From NCBI RefSeq assembly GCF_007856155.1, contig NZ_CP042266.1, positions 7,812,001 through 7,876,000 of the forward strand: DNA of 64,000 bases, written 5' to 3'. Under the pieces are notes generated by a model. The model was not told the origin of the DNA, made no database searches, and saw only the letters and a program-made list of their open reading frames with translations. This DNA is from Streptomyces qinzhouensis (GTDB lineage Bacteria > Actinomycetota > Actinomycetes > Streptomycetales > Streptomycetaceae). This document shows positions 1 through 9,700 of this stretch, piece after piece; positions within the stretch are counted from its first letter, which is position 1, and every line of letters begins with the position of its first letter. Position numbers and translations under genes: made by a program.

Positions 1-233
1 ACCCTCCGGCCCGTACCGCCTCTCCGGCTTTCCGATTTCCGACCCTGCCCCGCGATCGTTTCCGGCCTGTTCCCGCAGTCGTTCCGTCCGTGCTCCTGTT
101 CCGTCCGTTCTCCTGTTCCGTCAGTGCTCCCGCTCCGTGCTCCCGCTCCGTACTTCCGTCTTCGGCTCTTCACTTTTTCCCGTTTCTCCTTCGTCTTCCC
201 GCGTTTCCTCTCTCGGCCCTGGAGGCATGTCCC
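1..233. other. Left-edge leader, no gene seen
   Basis: Pyrimidine-rich sequence with short repeats of the type gctcccgctccgt between about 85 and 150. Open frames run through it, but their translation looks like low-complexity shadow. The first convincing start lies at 234 behind a GGAGG at 221-225, so I treat this stretch as upstream region. Confidence 0.4.
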
Positions 234-1289
234 GTGACCGGTTCGCCGTCCATCCCGCTCTCCGTCCTCGACCTGTCCCCTGTCTGGGCCGGTTCGACGC
301 CGGCGCAGGCGCTGCGCGAAACCCTCGATCTGGCCCGCGCCGTGGAGGAACTCGGCTATCACCGCTACTGGCTGACGGAGCACCACAACGCCCCGGGGGT
401 CGCCAGCTCGTCACCGCCCGTACTGATCGGGCAGATCGCCGCGGTCACCCGCTCCATCCGGGTCGGAGCCGGCGGGGTGATGCTGCCGAACCACCCCCCG
501 CTCGTCGTCGCGGAACAGTTCGGCACCCTCGAAGCCCTCCACCCCGGCCGGATCGACCTCGGTCTCGGCCGCGCCCCGGGCACCGACCCCGCCACCGCCC
601 AGGCGCTGCGGCGCAATGCCGGCCCCATGGCCGCCGAGGAGTTCCCCCAGCAACTGGTCGAACTGTCCCAGTACTTCGCCCCGCCGGGCGACCGGGAGCC
701 CGCCCGGATCAGCGCCGTACCCGCCGCGGGCAACGCCCCCGCCATGTGGCTGCTGGGCTCCAGTCCGAGCAGCGCCCGCCTCGCCGCGGCACTCGGCCTG
801 CCCTTCGCCTACGCCTACCACTTCAACGCCCAGCTCGCGGTGCCCGCGCTGCGCGTCTACCGCGAGGAGTTCCGGCCCTCCGGGCTGTTGGACCGCCCCC
901 ACAGCATCGTCGCCGCCTTTGTGATAGCCGCCCCCACCGACGAGGAGGCGCTCCGGCTGGCCGGCCCCATCCGGCTGGCCACGGCGATGTCCATGCGCGA
1001 TCCACGGCAGACGGAGTACCGCACCACCGGCGAGGCCAACGTCCACCGGTTCACCGAAGGTGAACGCCGCCTCGTCGACGGCCATCTCGGCCGGCAGTTC
1101 ATCGGCGGCCCCGACTCGCTGGCCCCCCGGCTGGAGGAACTGCTCACGGACACCGGCGCCGACGAACTGATGGCGATGACGGTCATCGAGGACTACTCCG
1201 CCCGCGTGGCCAGTTACGAGATCCTCCGCGACCTGACCGCCGACCTGAAGCTCCTCGCGCACCGGAAGGCCGCCCAAGGCGCCCTGTGA
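234..1289 (+). CDS. Luciferase-like FMN-dependent monooxygenase (LLM family)
   Basis: Predicted flavin-dependent oxidoreductase of the bacterial luciferase fold, 351 residues, a normal length. The N terminus [10 protein letters not shown], then YWLTEHHN, then [10 protein letters not shown] and [11 protein letters not shown], is the classic order of the single-component LLM group. Such enzymes use reduced FMN from a separate reductase to hydroxylate or oxidatively cleave a substrate. The GTG start at 234 is preferred because GGAGG sits 8 bases upstream; a longer frame back to 90 is low complexity. A DIM6/NTAB flavin reductase that could supply FMNH2 lies at 43325. By position it is a tailoring enzyme of the polyketide cluster, comparable in role to AbyE of abyssomicin clusters (family knowledge). 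The substrate is unknown. Confidence 0.85.
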   Translation: MTGSPSIPLSVLDLSPVWAGSTPAQALRETLDLARAVEELGYHRYWLTEHHNAPGVASSSPPVLIGQIAAVTRSIRVGAGGVMLPNHPPLVVAEQFGTLEALHPGRIDLGLGRAPGTDPATAQALRRNAGPMAAEEFPQQLVELSQYFAPPGDREPARISAVPAAGNAPAMWLLGSSPSSARLAAALGLPFAYAYHFNAQLAVPALRVYREEFRPSGLLDRPHSIVAAFVIAAPTDEEALRLAGPIRLATAMSMRDPRQTEYRTTGEANVHRFTEGERRLVDGHLGRQFIGGPDSLAPRLEELLTDTGADELMAMTVIEDYSARVASYEILRDLTADLKLLAHRKAAQGAL

Positions 1290-1344
1290 CCGCCTTGGAC
1301 GCCCTGTGCCGTGGACGCCCTGTGACTGCCGTGGACGCCCTGCT
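1279..1344. repeat. Short direct repeats at the 3' end of the LLM gene
   Basis: Four imperfect copies of a unit containing gacgccctgtg, spaced about 16-20 bases, start inside the last codons and run past the TGA. They look like small tandem duplications of the gene end. The rest of 1345-1492, between the convergent LLM and TetR genes, shows no gene. A weak GC hairpin (ggggcg...gcgcccc near 1458-1475) could act as terminator. Confidence 0.4.
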
Positions 1345-1492
1345 CGGCGGCGGTCCCGGGCCCGCGGTACGCCCCCGGAGCTCCGGGGCCTCCGTCCGCG
1401 CGCCCGGGGAGCCGCCGACCGCGGACCCGGCTTGAGCCGGAACGCCCCGCGCCGGTCAGGGGCGGCCGCGCCCCTCGGCACCACGGGGCGAC

Positions 1493-2125
1493 TCAGCCCG
1501 CCGCCCGGTTCCGCCGCCCCGCCTGCGAGTGGTGCCGGTGCTCGGCCTCGACACAGCGCAGCGCGTCCATCATCAGTTCGAAGACCCGTTCGCCCTGCTC
1601 GGCTCCGGTGGCGGACTGCTCCACCGACCAGGCCACGGCATTGACCATGGTGACCGCGTCACCGATGGTCACGTCCCCGCGCACGGTGCCCTCGCGCTGC
1701 GCCCGGTGCAGCAGCGCCGTGGCGGCCTGGAGCATCGACCCGCAGGTGGCGGCCACGCCGGAGTTCTCGTCCAGCAGATCCACCATCAGCGCGGCCGAGA
1801 GGCCTCGGTAGCGGGTGGCGTGGTCGCGCAGGGCCCGCATCCAGTCGGCCAGTGCGGCGGCGGAGTCGTCGGCCGTGATCAGTTCCTCGGCCCTGATCTC
1901 CAGGGCGTCGATCCCGCCGCGCAGCATGGCCTCCAGCAGCGCCTTGCGGGTGGGGAAATGGCGGTAGAGCGTGCCGATGCCGACGCCGGCCCGGCGGGCC
2001 ACCTCCTCCAGGGAGGCGTCGGCGCCGGACTCGCCGAACACGCCTTCGGCGGCGGCCAGCAGCCGCTGGTAGTTGCGGTGGGCGTCGGAACGCATCGCGC
2101 GATGGGGATCGGCACTTCTGGGCAT
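1493..2125 (-). CDS. TetR family transcriptional repressor
   Basis: A 210-residue DNA-binding regulator. The N-terminal helix-turn-helix shows SLEEVARRAGVGIGTLYRHF, the TetR recognition-helix signature, at about residues 35-55. The variable C-terminal ligand domain follows. An ATG at 2158 would add 11 residues, but the ATG at 2125 has a clean AGGAG five bases upstream and is preferred. It is divergent from the DHA2 efflux gene at 2361, with an imperfect palindrome between them at 2169-2198. It therefore probably represses that pump, and perhaps itself, until the pathway product or an intermediate binds. This pair is common in antibiotic clusters. Confidence 0.9.
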   Translation of the reverse strand: MPRSADPHRAMRSDAHRNYQRLLAAAEGVFGESGADASLEEVARRAGVGIGTLYRHFPTRKALLEAMLRGGIDALEIRAEELITADDSAAALADWMRALRDHATRYRGLSAALMVDLLDENSGVAATCGSMLQAATALLHRAQREGTVRGDVTIGDAVTMVNAVAWSVEQSATGAEQGERVFELMMDALRCVEAEHRHHSQAGRRNRAAG

Positions 2126-2168
2126 AGCGGCTCCTGGCGGGTTGTCATGCGGAGGCATCCTCCGTATT

Positions 2169-2198
2169 CTAGGTGGAGGAGCCCTCCTCTTAGCCTAG
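2169..2198. promoter_or_regulatory. Candidate TetR operator
   Basis: Imperfect inverted repeat between the TetR and efflux genes. The left arm is CTAGGTGGAGGAG and the right arm, read on the other strand, is CTAGGCTAAGAGGAG. Size (about 30 bp) and position suit a TetR dimer site. The assignment is inferred from symmetry and location only. Confidence 0.4.
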
Positions 2199-2312
2199 CG
2201 GGGCCCTTGTTACGCCATTGAACGGCTTCCGGCCCGAGGGCTGCCTCCCTCGCGCCGTACCCCCTGCCCATCGCCCGCACCGATGTGCCCGATGAGCGCA
2301 GTACCTCTCACT

Positions 2313-2341
2313 TTGTCATCCATGTCATCCATGCGAAGAAT
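2313..2341 (+). promoter_or_regulatory. Candidate promoter for the efflux gene
   Basis: TTGTCA, a 17-base spacer, then AAGAAT, just upstream of the GGAGG/GTG of the efflux gene. The spacer holds a perfect tandem 9-mer tcatccatg (2317-2325 and 2326-2334). The predicted leader is short but keeps the ribosome site. Weak evidence. Confidence 0.3.
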
Positions 2342-2360
2342 AGCCCTTCTGGAGGCTGTT

Positions 2361-3902
2361 GTGACGACCTCGTCACCCCCGTCGCAGCCGGCGAGTTCAG
2401 CGAGTTCCACGTCCCGGAACCCTTCCATCGCGCTGCTGTTGATCGTCACCTGCCAGCTCATGGTGATCCTGGACGCGACCATCGTCAATGTCGCCCTGCC
2501 CGAGATGCAGCGGGCCCTGGACTTCTCGGAAGCCGGTCTGTCCTGGGTGCTCAACGCCTACGCCCTCGCGTTCGGCGGACTGCTGCTCCTCGGCGGTCGC
2601 GCCGGGGACATCCTGGGGCGGCGGCGGGTCTTCCTCGCCGGTGTCCTGGTGTTCACCGTGGCCTCGCTGATCGGCGGCCTCGCCAACTCGGACGAGCTGC
2701 TGCTCATCTCCCGCGCCGCCCAGGGCGTCGGCGCCGCCTTCGCCGCTCCCGGGACCCTGGCACTGATCGCCACCACCTTCGAGGAGGGCCCCGCCCGGAC
2801 CCGCGCCGTAGGCGTCTACGGCGCGGTCTCCGGATCGGGTGCCGCCATCGGGCTGGTGCTCGGTGGCGTCCTCACCGACTGGCTGTCCTGGCGCTGGGTG
2901 ATGTTCGTCAATGTGCCCTTCGGACTGCTCCTGCTGCTGCTCGTCCCCGTCTACATCAAGGAGACGGACCGTATCCGCGGCAGCCGCTTCGACATCACGG
3001 GCGCTCTGACCTCCACGGTCGGTATGACACTCCTCGTCTACGGATTCATCCGCGCGGCCGAGGACGGCTGGAGCGACTCGCTGGCCCTGGGATCCTTCGC
3101 GACGGCCGTGGTGCTGCTGGTCTGGTTCCTGGTCTGGGAGGCCCGTGCCAACCAGCCCATCCTGCCGCTGAGCCTGTTCGCCGACCGCGACCGGTCGATC
3201 ATGTTCGCCGGGATGCTGCTGCTCTCCGGCACGATGACCGGGATGTTCTTCTTCCTCACCCAGTTCGTGCAGAAGGTGCTCGAATTCAGCCCGCTGAAGG
3301 CCGGCTTCGCCTTTGTGCCCGTCGCGCTGGCCCTGATGGTCGCGGCCGGAGTCGTCACCAAACAACTGGCCAAGGTGGGCGCCAAGACGTTCATGCTGGT
3401 GGGCGTGGCCCTGGTCGGAGTCGGCATGGCCTGGCTGGCCCAGATCGGCGCCGACAGCAGCTATCTCGGCGGACTGCTCGGCCCCATGCTGCTGTTCGGT
3501 GTGGGTGTCGGCTTCTTCACCGTGCCGCTGACGATCGTCGCCGTCTCCGGCGTACCGCCGCACGAGTCGGGCGCCGCCTCCAGTGCCCTCAACGCCATGC
3601 AGCAGGTCGGTGGCTCCCTCGGTCTCGCGGTCCTGGTGACGGTCTTCACCAACGCGGCCCGGGACGCGGCCACGGACCCGCCGGCCGGACTCGACGCCGT
3701 GGGCATCGCGAACTACAGCCTCGCCGAAGGCAGTTCGCTGGCCTTCTGGGTGGGCGTCGGATTCTCCGTCGCCGCGCTCCTCGCCGTACTGCTGGTCCGG
3801 GGCGGCTCCGCCGCGCCCCCGGCACCTCCGGCCGCCCCCGACGCCGAAGCCACCGGGGTCGAATCGGGCGCCGGCGGTCAGGGCGCCGTAGAGACGCACT
3901 GA
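2361..3902 (+). CDS. DHA2-type MFS drug efflux transporter (14 TM)
   Basis: Integral membrane proton antiporter of the EmrB/QacA group, 513 residues from the chosen start. The first helix carries LDATIVNVALP, the hallmark of DHA2 pumps. It is followed by GGRAGDILGRR (motif A loop) and GAVSGSGAAIGLVLGGVLTDW (motif C helix, the antiporter motif). About fourteen hydrophobic segments are visible. The GTG at 2361 has GGAGG five bases upstream; the upstream ATG at 2283 would add a non-hydrophobic tail and is rejected. It probably exports the polyketide and gives self-resistance. The divergent TetR gene is its likely regulator. It ends in front of a strong hairpin shared with the convergent FAD monooxygenase. 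Confidence 0.9.
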   Translation: MTTSSPPSQPASSASSTSRNPSIALLLIVTCQLMVILDATIVNVALPEMQRALDFSEAGLSWVLNAYALAFGGLLLLGGRAGDILGRRRVFLAGVLVFTVASLIGGLANSDELLLISRAAQGVGAAFAAPGTLALIATTFEEGPARTRAVGVYGAVSGSGAAIGLVLGGVLTDWLSWRWVMFVNVPFGLLLLLLVPVYIKETDRIRGSRFDITGALTSTVGMTLLVYGFIRAAEDGWSDSLALGSFATAVVLLVWFLVWEARANQPILPLSLFADRDRSIMFAGMLLLSGTMTGMFFFLTQFVQKVLEFSPLKAGFAFVPVALALMVAAGVVTKQLAKVGAKTFMLVGVALVGVGMAWLAQIGADSSYLGGLLGPMLLFGVGVGFFTVPLTIVAVSGVPPHESGAASSALNAMQQVGGSLGLAVLVTVFTNAARDAATDPPAGLDAVGIANYSLAEGSSLAFWVGVGFSVAALLAVLLVRGGSAAPPAPPAAPDAEATGVESGAGGQGAVETH

Positions 3903-3973
3903 CCGGACCCCACGGACAGCGGTCGGCCGTTGTGGTGCTGGGGCGCCGCGAACCCCCGGGGCCGGCCGCCATG

Positions 3974-4011
3974 CCGACGGCCTCTCCGCGAGAACGCGGA
4001 GAGGCCGTCGG
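3974..4011. terminator. Bidirectional intrinsic terminator
   Basis: Perfect 17-bp stem, ccgacggcctctccgcg with its exact complement at 3995-4011, and a 4-base loop agaa. It lies between the convergent efflux (+) and FAD monooxygenase (-) genes. There is no clear U tract, as is usual in Streptomyces terminators. Confidence 0.85.
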
Positions 4012-4025
4012 TTCGAACACGTATG

Positions 4026-5201
4026 TCAGTGGACGCCGGTACCCGGGTCCGGGCTCTCCAGTCCGCTGACCGCCCGGGCCAGATACTCGTTCACACCGCC
4101 CAGCCGGAGCAGTTCGCCGAAGAGCTCCCGCAACGGGCCCACCCGCTCCAGCGGATACAGCAGGGCCGACTGGGCCCGGGTCACCGCGATGATCCGCCGC
4201 CCCACCGGATGCCGCTCCGCGTGGTACGAGTCGAGCAGCCCCGCCGGGGCCTCGCCCCGGACCGCGGCCGCCAGCTTCCCGCCCAGACTCACCGCGTCCG
4301 CCAGCGCGGCGCTGAGCGCGAGCCCGCCCAGCGGATAGTGCGTATGCGCCGCGTCCCCGGCCAGGAACACCCGGCCGGAGCGGTAGGCGTCGGCGAGATG
4401 GGTCCGGTCGTCGTAGCGGACCGGCGGCCGGTACAGGCCCTCGATCTTCGGCTCGGAGCCGGTCAGCGCGGCCACCGCGGCGATCAGTTCGTCCCGGGTC
4501 GGCGCCCCGTCCGCTGCCCGGCCGCCGAACTCGGTGGTCATCAGCCGTACCGTACGGGGCCCTACCGGCACCCCCATGTACAGACCCGCGGCCGAGAACC
4601 TGGCGCCGAAGTGCTCGGGGGCCAGCGCCGCCGGATCGGCCTCCGCGTCCGCGACGAGCCCCGAGACCGTGGGGGCCGTACGGGTACGGGTGATCCCGGC
4701 GGCCCGCCGCACCACGCTCTCCGGACCGTCCGCCCCCACCAGAAACCGGGACCGGAGGACGTGTCGCCCGTCCGCGCCGCGCACCCGCACCGCCACGCCG
4801 TCCCCGTCCTGCTCCAGACCGAGCACCTCGTGCCCGCGGCGGACGACGGCGCCCCGCGCGACCGCGTGCTCCGCGAGCACCGCCTCCAGCCGGGACTGCG
4901 GCAGCAGCACCGGATCCGGCGGCCGGGGCGTGACGGCATCCAGGTCCACCCACAGGAGGGCGAAATGCACCTGCGGCAGGGGTACGGCCTCCCGGCGCAG
5001 CCGTTCCATCAGACCGAGCCGCTCCAGGGTGAGGACGGCGGAACCGTTCAGGGCCACGCCGGGCGCGACCCGGGGTTCGGCGTCCCGCTCCAGCACCAGG
5101 GCCCGTACTCCCGACCGCGCCAGCTCGGCGCCGAGCAGCAGACCGGCCGGACCGGCGCCCACCACGACGACATCCGCGTCGTACGTCTCCCGCGGGCTCA
5201 T
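4026..5201 (-). CDS. Short FAD-dependent monooxygenase-like protein
   Basis: PF01494-type flavoprotein, 391 residues. It has the Rossmann GxGxxG (VVVGAGPAGLLLGAEL) at the N terminus, an ADGPESVVRRAAG DG motif near residue 160, and [15 protein letters not shown] near 280. The segment after GDAAH reads GGLALSAALADAVSLGGKL, where active relatives, including its neighbour, read [19 protein letters not shown]. The C-terminal thioredoxin-like domain of the class (about 100 residues) is missing. The start ATG overlaps the stop of the preceding FAD monooxygenase by 4 bases (ATGA), so the two are translationally coupled and may act as a pair. It could be a hydroxylase or Baeyer-Villiger-type enzyme, or a degenerate partner subunit. 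Confidence 0.8.
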   Translation of the reverse strand: MSPRETYDADVVVVGAGPAGLLLGAELARSGVRALVLERDAEPRVAPGVALNGSAVLTLERLGLMERLRREAVPLPQVHFALLWVDLDAVTPRPPDPVLLPQSRLEAVLAEHAVARGAVVRRGHEVLGLEQDGDGVAVRVRGADGRHVLRSRFLVGADGPESVVRRAAGITRTRTAPTVSGLVADAEADPAALAPEHFGARFSAAGLYMGVPVGPRTVRLMTTEFGGRAADGAPTRDELIAAVAALTGSEPKIEGLYRPPVRYDDRTHLADAYRSGRVFLAGDAAHTHYPLGGLALSAALADAVSLGGKLAAAVRGEAPAGLLDSYHAERHPVGRRIIAVTRAQSALLYPLERVGPLRELFGELLRLGGVNEYLARAVSGLESPDPGTGVH

Positions 5202-6718
5202 ACCGTCCGCCCTTCCGCATCGTCGCCGTCGTGGGAGTCCGGGTCGCCGAGCCAGGTGGTCAGCGCGGTCCGGAGCAGGGGATCACGGGGGTCGTGTCCG
5301 GCGTGGGCGATATGACCGTCGGGACGGATCAGCACGCTGGTGGCGTCGAGTCCGGGTACCGGCCGGGCGACGACGGTCAGCACCCGGTCTCCCCAGCCCT
5401 CGACGGCGGGCGGAGCGGTGGCCGGGTCGAGATGCAGCAGCACGGCCCGGCCGGAGTGCAGGGCGGCGGCGATCCCGTCCGGACCCTCGCCGTCGTCGGT
5501 CACCAGGGGCAGGTCCGGCACCCGCCGCCCCAGCAGTTCGTGCGCGGACCCGGCGGACTCGTCCGCATAGGGCATGGTGTAGCGGAATCCGGTGCCGGTG
5601 ACCATTTCCAGCAGATACCGGTTGACCTCGGGCAGCGCGGTCAGCTCGCCGAACAGCTCCCGCAGCGGACCGACCGAGTCCAGCGGGTGCATCAGCGCGA
5701 TCTGTGCCTGGGTGTTCATGCAGACCTGACGGCCCACCGGATGGCGTTCGTCGTGGTACGAGTCGAGCAGCCCCGCCGGGGCCCGGCCATGGACCGCGGC
5801 GGCCAGCTTCCAGCCCAGGTTGACCGCGTCCTGGACTCCGGTGTTGAGGCCCTGACCGCCGATCGGATAGTGCACATGGGCGGCGTCCCCGGCGAGGAAC
5901 ACCCGGCCGATCCGGTACCGCTCGGCGATCCGGGTCGCATTGCCGAACCGGGACCGCCACAGCGTGGTGTCGAACTCCCGCTCGCTGCCGGTGAGACGTT
6001 TCACGGCGGCCCTCAGCTCGTCGTCCGTCACCGGGGTGCCCGCCGGCGGGGGCTCGACGTCGAACTCGGTCGTCATCAGCCGCAGTTTGGTGCCCCCTTC
6101 CAGCGGAACCTCCGCATAGAGCCCGCCCGGGTAGAGGTTCACCCGGTAGTCCGCGGTGTCGCCCGGCGGCACCGCCAGATCACCCAGGACTCCGTAGAAG
6201 GTCGAACCGGTGCCGGGGAACGCGAAGCCCGCCAGCTTCCGTACCGAGCTGTGTCCCCCGTCGGCCCCCACCAGATAGGCGCCCGCCAGCGGGTACTCGC
6301 CCTCCGGGCCGCGTACCCGGACCGTGACCTCGTCCTCGGTCTGCTCCAGACCGATCACCTCATGGCCCCGCCGGATCTCCGCGCCCAGCTCGACGACCCA
6401 CTCCTCCAGTACCTGTTCGGTCCGCCACTGCGGCACCGCCAGGGTGTAGGCGTCGTCGCCCACCTCCGACAGGTCCAGCCAGAACAGCGAGAAGTGGAGC
6501 CGGGGCCAGACCGGAGTGTCCGGGGTACGGAACCGGTGCCCCACACCGCGCTGATGGAGCACCTCCACCGTACGGGCGTGCAGACCCATGCCCCGGGACT
6601 CGCCCCGCGGCACGGGATCACGCTCCAGCAGCACCACGGGCACTCCCGCGATCCGTAGTTCGGCCGCGAGCGTGAGACCCGTGGGGCCCGCACCGGCGAC
6701 GATGACAGGAGAGGTCAC
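5198..6718 (-). CDS. FAD-dependent aromatic-type monooxygenase
   Basis: Full-length class A flavoprotein hydroxylase, 506 residues, of the RdmE/PgaE/rifampicin monooxygenase group. Visible motifs are [16 protein letters not shown] (FAD ADP), [14 protein letters not shown] (DG motif) and [20 protein letters not shown] followed by [16 protein letters not shown] (GD motif). A C-terminal thioredoxin-like domain ends near [14 protein letters not shown]. The reaction would be NADPH-dependent hydroxylation, epoxidation or Baeyer-Villiger oxidation of a polyketide. Its ATG overlaps the stop codon of the last PKS gene by 3-4 bases, so it is read on the PKS transcript and is a tailoring enzyme of that chain. 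It is in turn coupled to the shorter homologue downstream. Confidence 0.9.
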   Translation of the reverse strand: MTSPVIVAGAGPTGLTLAAELRIAGVPVVLLERDPVPRGESRGMGLHARTVEVLHQRGVGHRFRTPDTPVWPRLHFSLFWLDLSEVGDDAYTLAVPQWRTEQVLEEWVVELGAEIRRGHEVIGLEQTEDEVTVRVRGPEGEYPLAGAYLVGADGGHSSVRKLAGFAFPGTGSTFYGVLGDLAVPPGDTADYRVNLYPGGLYAEVPLEGGTKLRLMTTEFDVEPPPAGTPVTDDELRAAVKRLTGSEREFDTTLWRSRFGNATRIAERYRIGRVFLAGDAAHVHYPIGGQGLNTGVQDAVNLGWKLAAAVHGRAPAGLLDSYHDERHPVGRQVCMNTQAQIALMHPLDSVGPLRELFGELTALPEVNRYLLEMVTGTGFRYTMPYADESAGSAHELLGRRVPDLPLVTDDGEGPDGIAAALHSGRAVLLHLDPATAPPAVEGWGDRVLTVVARPVPGLDATSVLIRPDGHIAHAGHDPRDPLLRTALTTWLGDPDSHDGDDAEGRTV

Positions 6719-9700
6719 GGTTTCCGCCTTTCTCCGATTTCTCCGTCCTGGCCGGTGCCAGAACGTACGAGGGTCGACAGGGCCGCCGTGAGCAGGGCGC
6801 TCACCAGGGCCCGGGGGGTGGGATGGTCGTAGACGGCCTTCGGCGACAGCGTCAGACCGGTGGCCGTCGCGATCCGGTCACGCAGCTCCAGGGCGGTGAA
6901 CGAGGAGAAACCCGCCTCGATGAAGCCGTCCTCCGTGCCGAGGTCCTCCGGCCGGTCCAGTCCCAGGATGTCCGCGGCGTTCGCCCGGACCAGCCGCATC
7001 AGCAGCTCCTCACGGCCCGGGCCTTCGGCGGCGGCGAACCGGCCGCGGAACACCGCCGAACGGTCCACGTCCGTCACGTCTTCCGGGTCTGTGGCCTTCG
7101 AGGACGGCCCGGGGATACCGGGAGAGTCCGGCACCGCCTCCGCCCGGTCCAGGTCCGCCAGCAGCAGCACACCGTCGCCGGTCACCGGAGCACCGCCCAG
7201 CAGGGCCAGCGCCGGTCCGGGCCGCACCTGGAACGCCTCCGGCCCGCCGGCCCCCGGCCGCTCACCCCAGGCGATCACCCCCGCCGGTCCGCCGGCCGCG
7301 CGCCGCCACAGGACCAGGGCATGGACGAAGGCCGCGGTCTCGGCCGCCGCCCGGTCCCCGCCGTCCGGTACCGCTCCGGCAGCCGAGGTGAACGCCACGA
7401 AGGCCGTCCCGTCGCGCCCCGCCGCGATCCCGTGCGCCACCAGGGCGGCCCGGCACGCGGCGTCGCCGGTGTCCCGCCGGGCATGGACCACGGCCCGCAG
7501 CGGCAGCCCGGCCGGGAGCTCCGCCACCGCCCCGGCCACCGCGGCCGCGTCGGCGGAGTCGTACCCGCCGGGCACCACCCGGACTCCGGCCCCGGACAAC
7601 TCGGTGACCAGCGCGGCCACCTCCGGCGCCGCCGGATCCGGGCAGTCGGCCAGCAGCAGCCGGGTCACCCCATCGGCGGCCAGCCGGCGCGCGGCCTGCG
7701 CCGCGAGCCCGGCCGCCCCGCCGGTGACCAGCGCGGCCGCCGGACCCGGCGCGGAACGCTCCGCCGGGGCCACCGGCCGCGGTTCGGCACGCATCCGCCG
7801 CACATAGACACCGGATGCCCGCAGCGCCACGCGATCCGCGCCCGACGCCGGCAGACCCTCGCCCAGTACGGTCGCCAGCCGCCGCCGGAACCCCTCGTCC
7901 AGGGCCGCCGGATCAGTGGGTACGTCGACCAGCCCGCCCCACTGGTCCGGAGAGCCGTCCGCCGCGCCCCACAGCCTGGCCTGCAACGGCAGCCCCGGCC
8001 CCGGATCGGCCCGCCCCTCCGCCGCCACGGGGAAGGCGCCACAGGTCAGATGCCACACCTCCGCCTCCCAGCCCAGCGAACGGGCCGCGGCAAACAGGGC
8101 CTCGGCCGCCCCCGGCCCGTACCCGGCGACGGCGCCCTCCGGTGTATGCAGGCCGTCCAGCAGCGCCAGCAGCGACACCATCCCGGCGGGTGGCCCGCCC
8201 TCGGCCCCGGCCGACCGCCGCAGCGCCCGCGCCAGCGCCTCCGCCTCGGCTCCCTCGGGCTCCCAGGACAGTGGTACGGGACGGGCCCCGCGCTCCTCCA
8301 GGGCCGTCACCACCGCGTCCACCAGCGGACCGCGTTCGTGCCCGGCCGGAATCAGCACCGGCCACCAGCCCGGCGCCGGCGCCCGTTCCGGCCCGCCCGG
8401 CTCGGCGGCCCGCTGCCAGTCCCACCGGAACCACCGGCGCTCCTCCCGGCGCCAGGCGGCGAGCGCGGGCAGCAGTTCGGCGAGCGCCGAATCCGCCTCG
8501 TCCGATACTCCGATCAGGCCCGCCAGCGCGGCCCGGTCCTCCCCGTCGACCGCCGCCCACCAGCCTTCCTCCGAAGGCGATGACGTCACGGGCGGTCCCG
8601 GATCGGGATCCAGCCAGTACGACCGGTGCTGGAAGGCGTACGTCGGCAGATCCACCTCCCGCCCCCCGGTCCCCGCCAGCGCCTGCCGCCAGTCCACGTC
8701 CAGTCCCCGGACGAACAGCCGCGCCAGCGCGCCGAGCGCCGACTGCGTCTCCGGCCGGTCCCGCCGCAGCAGCGGTACGAACAGCCGCTCGGCCGCTTCG
8801 GCCCCGCCCGACGGGACGGACTCCTGCGCCATCGGAACGCAGACGGCGTCCGGCCCCAGCTCGACGAACGCGCCGACACCCCGGGCGTCGAGTGTCCGCA
8901 CTCCGTCGAAGAACCGGACCGGGTCCCGCACCTGGCGCACCCAGTAGTCGGGAGCTGCCAACAGCTCGGCGCCGACCACATCGCCGGTGACCGCCGACAC
9001 CAGGGGGATCCGCGGCGCCCGGACGGTCAACCCCTTGGCGATCTGCCGGAAATCCTCCAGTACGGCATCCATGTGAGGCGAGTGGAACGCATGGCTCACC
9101 CGGAGGCGCCGCGTTCTGCGCCCCAGCTCCGCCCACCGGCCGGCGACCTCCTCGACCGCCTCCGCGTCCCCCGAGATCACCGTGGCGGCAGGGCCGTTGA
9201 CCGCAGCGATCGCGACCCGGTCCGCGAGCCCCTTCAGGGAGGCCAGCACCTGCTGTTCGGGAGCGCGTACGGAGAACATGGCGCCGCCCGCGGGAAGCTC
9301 CTCCATCAGCCTGCCGCGGGCCGCGACCAGCGCACAGGCGTCGTCGAGGTCGAGGGCCCCGGCGGCATGGGCCGCGGCGATCTCCCCGACCGAGTGCCCG
9401 AGCAGTGCCTCGGGCACCACTCCCGCATGCCGGAGCAGGCGGTGGAGTGCGGTCTGGAGGGCGAAGAGGGCGGGCTGGGCGTACCGGGTGTGGTGGATGA
9501 GGGGGTCGTCGCCGGGGTCGTCGGTGAACATCACCTCTTGGAGGGGCCGGGGGAGGTGGGGGTCGAGACGTCGGCAGATGTCGTCGAGAGTGTCGGCGAA
9601 GACGGGGAAGGCGGCGTGGAGTTCACGTCCCATACCGGGGCGCTGACTTCCCTGGCCCGAGAAGAGGAAGGCCGTGCCGCCGCCCACGGGCCGGGCGGGA

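Noticed and set aside
90..233. Earlier start for the LLM monooxygenase
   Set aside because: The added 48 residues are Ser/Pro/Leu low complexity; the GTG at 234 has a proper GGAGG.
2283..2360. Earlier ATG start for the efflux pump
   Set aside because: It would place the coding start upstream of the candidate promoter and lacks a ribosome site; the GTG at 2361 has GGAGG.
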